26,308 nt of DNA from Anaeromyces robustus (Eukaryota; Neocallimastigomycota; Neocallimastigomycetes; Neocallimastigales; Neocallimastigaceae): assembly GCA_002104895.1 (NCBI GenBank), contig MCFG01000589.1, positions 1-26,308 on the forward strand, given 5' to 3'. Position 1 is the first letter of the stretch, and the number at the start of each line of letters is the position of its first letter. Made by a program: the position numbers and the translations under genes. The notes under the pieces are model-generated. The model saw only the letters and a program-made list of their open reading frames with translations. It did not search any database and was not told where the DNA came from. Below, piece after piece: positions 21,555 to 26,308 of this stretch.

Positions 21555-22565
21555 TCAAGTTGGAAAGTTATTATCATTATTAGATGCGTGTGACCTACTG
21601 TCTTGTCCTACTGAATTGTCAGCTTCGACGCTCTTGGTTAGATTGTTGGGATACCTATTGAATAATGACCAGATCTGGCCACTAACAGTAGGCATAATTC
21701 TAAGTAAAAGTGCGGATGTACGTACCAAAAGTGGAACATCCGAAAAGGTGCTAGGTTTAAGTTGCGCCTTACAAAGACTGTTCCACTCCTCTTTCCCCAA
21801 GTTATAATGATTAACTCTTCCACCAAGAAGGAAATAATATACCCTACTCCATTCCAACGAGTTGGAATGAAAATTTACCCCACTTGAAGCATTACTAACT
21901 AAATTATTATAATTAATACTATTATTTAAACTATTATTATTGTTGTTGATACTATAACTGAAAGTATTATTTAAGTTGTAAGTTAAACTAACATAATGAA
22001 TAAAACTATTAGAAACTAAGAAAGTACTATTTCGTGAAGAATTCTTCAAGGAGGAGAAATTGTTGAAGTAATTAAAACCAAAAAAAATGTTGTTGATAGT
22101 TAAATTATTAATGAATTGAGAGTAGTTGTATAGAAAATATGTAGATAAGCTAGTACTATTACTATTACTAACATTATTAATATTACTATTATCATTGCTA
22201 TTACCATTATTATTACTATTAATATTAATATTACTATTACTACTGCTATTATTATTATAGATATTATCATAAATATTATTATTGTAGTTATTATTAAAAT
22301 TATTAGAAAAGTTGATATTATCAGAACTAACTAAAGGTTTTCGATTAACATACAAATAAATGGTTTCAAGATTGCCAAATAACTTAGAACGCCAATGATC
22401 GAATGTTGGGCATTCTAAAATCCAATGTTCGAAGGTTTGACTACCGCCTTTACAACAAGGACAGTAATCAGGGCAAGAGTCAGATACAAGTTTAGCGGCT
22501 TTAGCAATTTCACTATTGAATTTATAACCACTACGTATTTTGAGGAGCCAATTAAAGCCATAAGC
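21555..22565 (-). pseudogene. C-terminal fragment of a LINE ORF (zinc-knuckle end after reverse transcriptase)
   Basis: An open frame of 336 codons ends in TGA at 21555-21557. It begins at the truncation point with AYGFNWLLKIRSG, the type of sequence that follows the reverse transcriptase in fungal LINEs; the first upstream in-frame stop lies in the target-site duplication. There is no start codon: the TTG at 22353-22355 is simply an internal Leu codon. Residues 35-52 form a zinc motif C-x2-C-x8-H-x4-C (CPCC, then FEHWILEC). Residues about 77-215 are extremely Asn/Ser-rich. The last 120 residues hold LLGGRV and a segment with IMPTVSGQIWSLF, resembling the C-terminal ends of LINE ORFs. Reverse transcriptase and endonuclease are missing, so this copy cannot move by itself. 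It has no internal stop or frameshift. Confidence 0.85.
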
Positions 22566-22579
22566 TTAAATTATTAAAT

Positions 22580-23512
22580 AATACTAAAAGGTATTCTATT
22601 TTTATTTAAAATTTTATTCCTTTTAAATATTTTATATTAATATCTAATGTCTCTTTTTTTTTTCTTATTGTTTATTTTTTCTTTTTTATGGTCAGTCACC
22701 ATTAAAGAAAAAAGAAGAAAAAGAATAATAAAAAAAAGGATTGATTATATATCATTTGATAATATTAAATTGTACTCCAACATAATTAAAAATCTATTCC
22801 TTTATAAATTATATAATATATAAAAAATAATAAATAAATAATAAATAATAAATAATAAATAATAAATAATAAATAATGTATATATTACTATTAATAATAT
22901 ATTATTATTATTAATAAACACCTTTTACTAATCCATTTTTTATTATTACTTATTCTAATAATAATTATAATTATTTTAGTTTATAATGTTTATACTGATT
23001 GTTGCAGATATAGATATAAATAATGAAAAAAAAGTTTAAATATTATAAAATTTTAAAAAATGTAACCATATCTTTAATATTTATTTTTAATAATAAACTG
23101 ATTTAATCGATTTCATTTAATATTATTTAAAAAAAATAACATATAAAATGGAATAGTTATAAAAAAATATATGATAGAATGTTTTTTTTTTATTATTATT
23201 TAAAGTTCTTTATTATTTTATTTTGTTTTTTTCAACTATGAGATATTTTCTATTGTTTATTTTAAATAATACATTAATATTATTACCATTATTATTATTA
23301 TTAAAAAAAGTTAATGTATGTCAAAATAATAATAAACTTACTGTTTTTTTTATTATTATTATCATTATTATTATCAGTATTAATATTAATATTATTATCA
23401 TTATTAATATATTTTATATTATGTTTTTTTTTGTTTTGACGGTTTTAGTTGATTGTTTTCCCCTGAAACAAAGTCATGAGCGTGACAGTTAATAAATAAT
23501 TTAATTAAAATC

Positions 23513-23543
<31 letters not shown>

Positions 23544-23890
23544 ATTTATTTTTTTTTAAAAAAAAATTTATATTAAAAATACCTTAAATATAATAACAAT
23601 AAATTTAAATTAAAAAATATATATATAAATTTATTTATTTTATTATATTTTATTTATTTATTTTACGATATTTATTTATTTATTTTATTGATTATATTTT
23701 ATTAATATTATATTATATTATATTTTATTTATATATGTAATCCTATTTATACTATTGGTATTCAAATTTGATAATTTAATCAAAAACTTTATTTTATAAT
23801 AAATTTTTTAATAAAATAATCTATATTCTATTATAAATTAATAAATCATAATAATTTAATAATTTTATGAAGAAGTGAAAAAAAAAAAAC
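22580..23890. other. Non-coding AT-rich region between the LINE copy and GH11 gene 3
   Basis: The region contains a 7-bp AATAAAT-type array at about 22828-22875, A/T runs, an A30-class run near 23512-23540 and (TTTA) tracts near 23640-23690. An 89-codon frame at 23223-23492 is mostly Ile/Leu from ATT/ATTATT repeats; only its last 25 codons look non-repetitive and match nothing I know. No RNA gene was seen. Confidence 0.5.
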
Positions 23891-23898
23891 TATAAATA
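23891..23898 (+). promoter_or_regulatory. TATA box of GH11 gene 3
   Basis: TATAAATA sits in the same A-run plus C context as the box before gene 2, 340 bp before the ATG. Pyrimidine-rich sequence with TTCTTC follows in both promoters. Confidence 0.6.
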
Positions 23899-23974
23899 CA
23901 AGTCATTTTTCTCTTTATTGTAACCTCATATCTTCTTCATTATTTAATAATTGTATTATTAAATATTAATTATT

Positions 23975-23993
23975 TTTTTCACTGGTTGAAAAA
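23975..23993 (+). promoter_or_regulatory. Conserved leader inverted repeat, GH11 gene 3
   Basis: The same 19-mer, TTTTTCA-CTGGT-TGAAAAA, as at 14617-14635. It lies 84 bp after the TATA box, and the preceding ATTATTTTT is also shared. Beyond it the leaders of the two genes no longer align. Confidence 0.55.
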
Positions 23994-24230
23994 AAAAAAA
24001 GACGAAAAAAAAAATCAAAAAATATTTTACTTTTTTTTTTAAAAAAAAAATAATAAAACTTTTTTTTATCTTAATAAAAAAAAATTATTTCTTCTTATTA
24101 AAGAAAAATATATTATATATTTATAAAAAAAAAAATTAAAAACATAGACTTAAATATATAAATAAAAAAAAAATTTTTTTTTGTTTCATTATTATTATTT
24201 ACTTTTAATTAAAAGAAAAAAAAAACGAAA

Positions 24231-25194
24231 ATGAAATTCTCTAAAATTGTTTCTTTTGTTTTACCTTTCGCTACTACTACTTTTGCTCAAAGTTTCTGTA
24301 GTTCTGCCAAACACTCTGGTCAAAGTGTTTTAGTTACTAGTAATAAGGTTGGTAGCATTGGAAGTGTTGGTTATGAATTATGGTCTGATAGTGGAAGTAA
24401 CAGTGCTACTTTCTATTCTGATGGTTCCTTCTCTTGTACTTTCAATAATGCTAAAGATTATTTATGTCGTACTGGTCTTTCCTTTGATAGTACAAAAACT
24501 CATTCTCAAATTGGTCATATGTATGCTGATTTCAAATTAGTTAAACAAAATATTAGAAATGTTGATTATTCTTATGTAGGTATTTATGGTTGGACAAGAA
24601 GTCCACTTGTTGAATATTACATTGTTGATAATTGGCTTAGTCAATATCGTCCAGGAGATTGGGTTGGAAATAAGAAACATGGTGATTTCACTATTGATGG
24701 TGCTAAATATACTGTTTATGAAAATACTCGTTTTGGTCCATCTATTGATGGGGATACTACTTTCAAACAATACTTCAGTATTCGTCAACAACCACGTGAT
24801 TGTGGTACTATTGATATTACAGCTCATTTCCAACAATGGGAAAAAACTTGGTATGACTTTAGGTAAAATGCATGAAGCTAAAGTTTTAGGTGAAGCTGGT
24901 AGTACTGGTTCTGGTACAAGTGGTACTGCTGATTTCCCATATGCTAAGGTTTACATTGGTCAAGGTAATAGTGGTGGTAATGGTGGTCAACAACAACAAC
25001 AACCACCATCCAATAATAATAATAACAACAACAACAATGGTGGCCAACAACAACAAACAACCACCATCCATAACAATGGTGGTAATTGTGCTGCTAGATG
25101 GGCTCAATGTGGTGGTGTTGGTTACAGTGGTCCAACTTGTTGTAGAGAAGGAAGATGTGTTAAACAAAATGATTGGTGGTCACAATGTCAATAA
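24231..25194 (+). pseudogene. GH11 xylanase with CBM1, broken by a one-base insertion
   Basis: The first 205 codons are almost identical to the gene at 14769, with the same signal peptide and nucleophile Glu128. At 24841-24846 the gene has six A where gene 2 has five. The frame shifts there and stops at 24864-24866, giving a 211-residue product that lacks the acid/base Glu, the linker and the CBM1. The other frame resumes at once with [17 protein letters not shown] and continues open to the TAA at 25192, including a Q/P/N linker and a complete six-Cys CBM1 ending NDWWSQCQ. Before the break it differs from gene 2 at four residues (154, 159, 177, 188; Ala188 is Pro). The intact downstream half means either a very recent mutation or a homopolymer error in the sequence. 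If the base is an error, this is a functional paralogue of about 320 residues. Confidence 0.93.
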
Positions 25195-26308
25195 ACAGTA
25201 TAAATAAATAATAATGATCATTTAAAAAAAAAAATTTTTTTATTTTTCTTTTTTATTTTAAGTAAAAAAAGTTGAAAAAAAAAAAAATAAAAAAAAAAAA
25301 AATAAAAAAAAGTAAAAAAAAAATATAATAAAAAAAAAGTAACAAATATTAGTAAGAAAAATTACATAAAAAAAAAGGAAAAGAAAAAAAAAAGTTCAAA
25401 AAAAAAAAAAAAAGAAGATATTTATCTATTAAATATTAATCAATATAAATTCGTCGTCAAACAAAAATTATTATAATCTTATATAAAATACGTTAATACA
25501 TTTTTATTTTTACATATTTTATTATATTATAATATATTTTAATTTTTTTTTTTTTCATTTTTTAATATATATAATTATTTTTTTAAAACAAAAAAAAAAA
25601 AAAAAAAAGAAATAATGATATATTAAAAAAAAAAAAAATATTGTATATGTTTTTAATAAAATTCTATTAATAAAGAATTTTATTCATATTCATATAAATT
25701 ATAATTATAGATATATATATAAAAATAAATTTATATATATATAATAATAAATAAAAAAAATATAAAAAAAATAAAAAATATTATTCTTTTAAAAAAAAAA
25801 AAAACTATTTGGTTTCTTAAATAATTATTTTAATGTGTTGTGTTTTTATTCTATATATATCTATTTATAAAAATTATTAATTCTATAATCTTATTCTATA
25901 TATATCTATTTATAAAAAATTATTATATTCTATAATCTTATTCAAAATTATTTCATTTTTATTATAGGTTAAAATGATAACTATATATAATTAAAATATT
26001 ATTTCATTCCTTTCTTTTGTTTTATTATTAACTATCATTATATATTGGATATGTTAATATAATTATTAATATATATATATATATATATAATAATATCATA
26101 CGATAAAAAAAAGAGTTTTTAAACTATTATTCCTTTTTCTTTTTATTAAATATTAAAAATATATATATATATTTAATTTACCCCTTTCCCTATAAAATAA
26201 AAAAAATACCATATAATTTTATTATTATTATATTTATTATATATAATTATTATTAATTAAAGTCATTATGAATGTTAAAATACTTATAATATAATATATA
26301 TTTGTTGA
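25195..26308. other. Non-coding AT-rich 3' flank to the end of the window
   Basis: An A10T7 run lies about 30 bp after the stop codon, as after the other two xylanase genes. It is followed by long A-rich sequence to about 25410. No gene, RNA or start of a new reading frame was seen up to the right edge. Confidence 0.5.
25848..25943. repeat. 45-bp direct repeat, two copies
   Basis: ATTCTATATATATCTATTTA begins at 25848 and again at 25893. Both copies continue with ATAAAAA(A)TTATTA and end TTCTATAATCTTATTC. The copies differ by one or two bases. Confidence 0.85.

Larger units (their letters stand above)
21320..22579 (-). mobile_element. 5'-truncated non-LTR retrotransposon (LINE) copy with poly(A) tail and 15-bp target-site duplication
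   Basis: CTTAAATTATTAAAT occurs at 21320-21334 and again at 22565-22579 and brackets the copy. Read on the minus strand, the insert starts in the middle of an ORF at 22565, ends the ORF at 21555, continues with a 168-nt 3' UTR, and finishes in 53 A residues (T run 21334-21386) abutting the second duplication. Poly(A), duplicated target and 5' truncation are the hallmarks of target-primed reverse transcription. The encoded protein end carries a CCHC zinc motif of the kind found after LINE reverse transcriptases. The perfect duplication, long tail and unbroken frame point to a recent event. Confidence 0.88.

Noticed and set aside
23223-23492. 89-codon frame with a hydrophobic start resembling a signal peptide
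   Set aside because: Most of it is poly-Ile/Leu from ATT repeats. Only the last 25 codons look ordinary and nothing is recognised in them; no conservation evidence.
24837-24852. Programmed frameshifting at the A run of gene 3
   Set aside because: A -1 slip at AAAAAAC leads quickly to a stop (TGA), so the usual slippery heptamer cannot restore the frame; a +1 shift would be needed and no known +1 signal is seen. A simple insertion or read error is more likely.

Overview
The window looks like nuclear DNA of an anaerobic gut fungus (Neocallimastigomycota). The evidence is very AT-rich intergenic DNA packed with homopolymers and microsatellites, islands of coding DNA with much higher GC, three secreted GH11 xylanases that match the rumen-fungus type closely (QSFCSS mature start, [30 protein letters not shown]), Asn/Gln/Gly-rich linkers, and a Cys-rich ankyrin-repeat protein of a kind common in these genomes. 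The taxonomic call rests on remembered family resemblance, not on a search.

Layout. Positions 1-1175 (minus) hold the N-terminal 391 residues of an ankyrin-repeat protein that runs off the left edge. Positions 1176-5701 are non-coding: a long (TTTA)n tract, a candidate 563-bp inverted-repeat element (3620-4182) containing 58-bp tandem repeats, and six 90-bp tandem repeats. GH11 gene 1 (5702-7222) has a very long Gly/Asn linker studded with nine [WF]-x-W triplets and a C-terminal CBM1. Positions 7223-14768 are non-coding, with a 38-bp x5 array and a degenerate ~0.5-kb repeat series. GH11 gene 2 (14769-15749) has a short Q/P/N linker and a CBM1. Positions 15750-21319 are non-coding, with a striking 29-bp-stem hairpin (19589-19653) and a ~290-bp (TTTTA)n tract. 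Positions 21320-22579 are a 5'-truncated non-LTR retrotransposon on the minus strand with an intact ORF end, a 53-nt poly(A) and a 15-bp target-site duplication. GH11 gene 3 (24231-25194) is a near twin of gene 2 broken by one extra A. The last 1.1 kb is non-coding.

How the genes relate. The three xylanases lie on the same strand over about 19.5 kb and form a tandem paralogue cluster. All are predicted to be secreted, cleave beta-1,4-xylan, and anchor to plant cell wall through CBM1 rather than a fungal dockerin. Genes 2 and 3 share a TATA box and a short 5'-UTR inverted repeat although most of their leaders have diverged. The ankyrin gene and the LINE copy have no evident functional link to them. 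No tRNA, rRNA, CRISPR or telomere sequence was seen. The most noteworthy items are the aromatic-studded linker of gene 1, the clean LINE insertion, the conserved promoter/leader element of genes 2 and 3, the frameshift in gene 3, and the isolated long hairpin near 19.6 kb.
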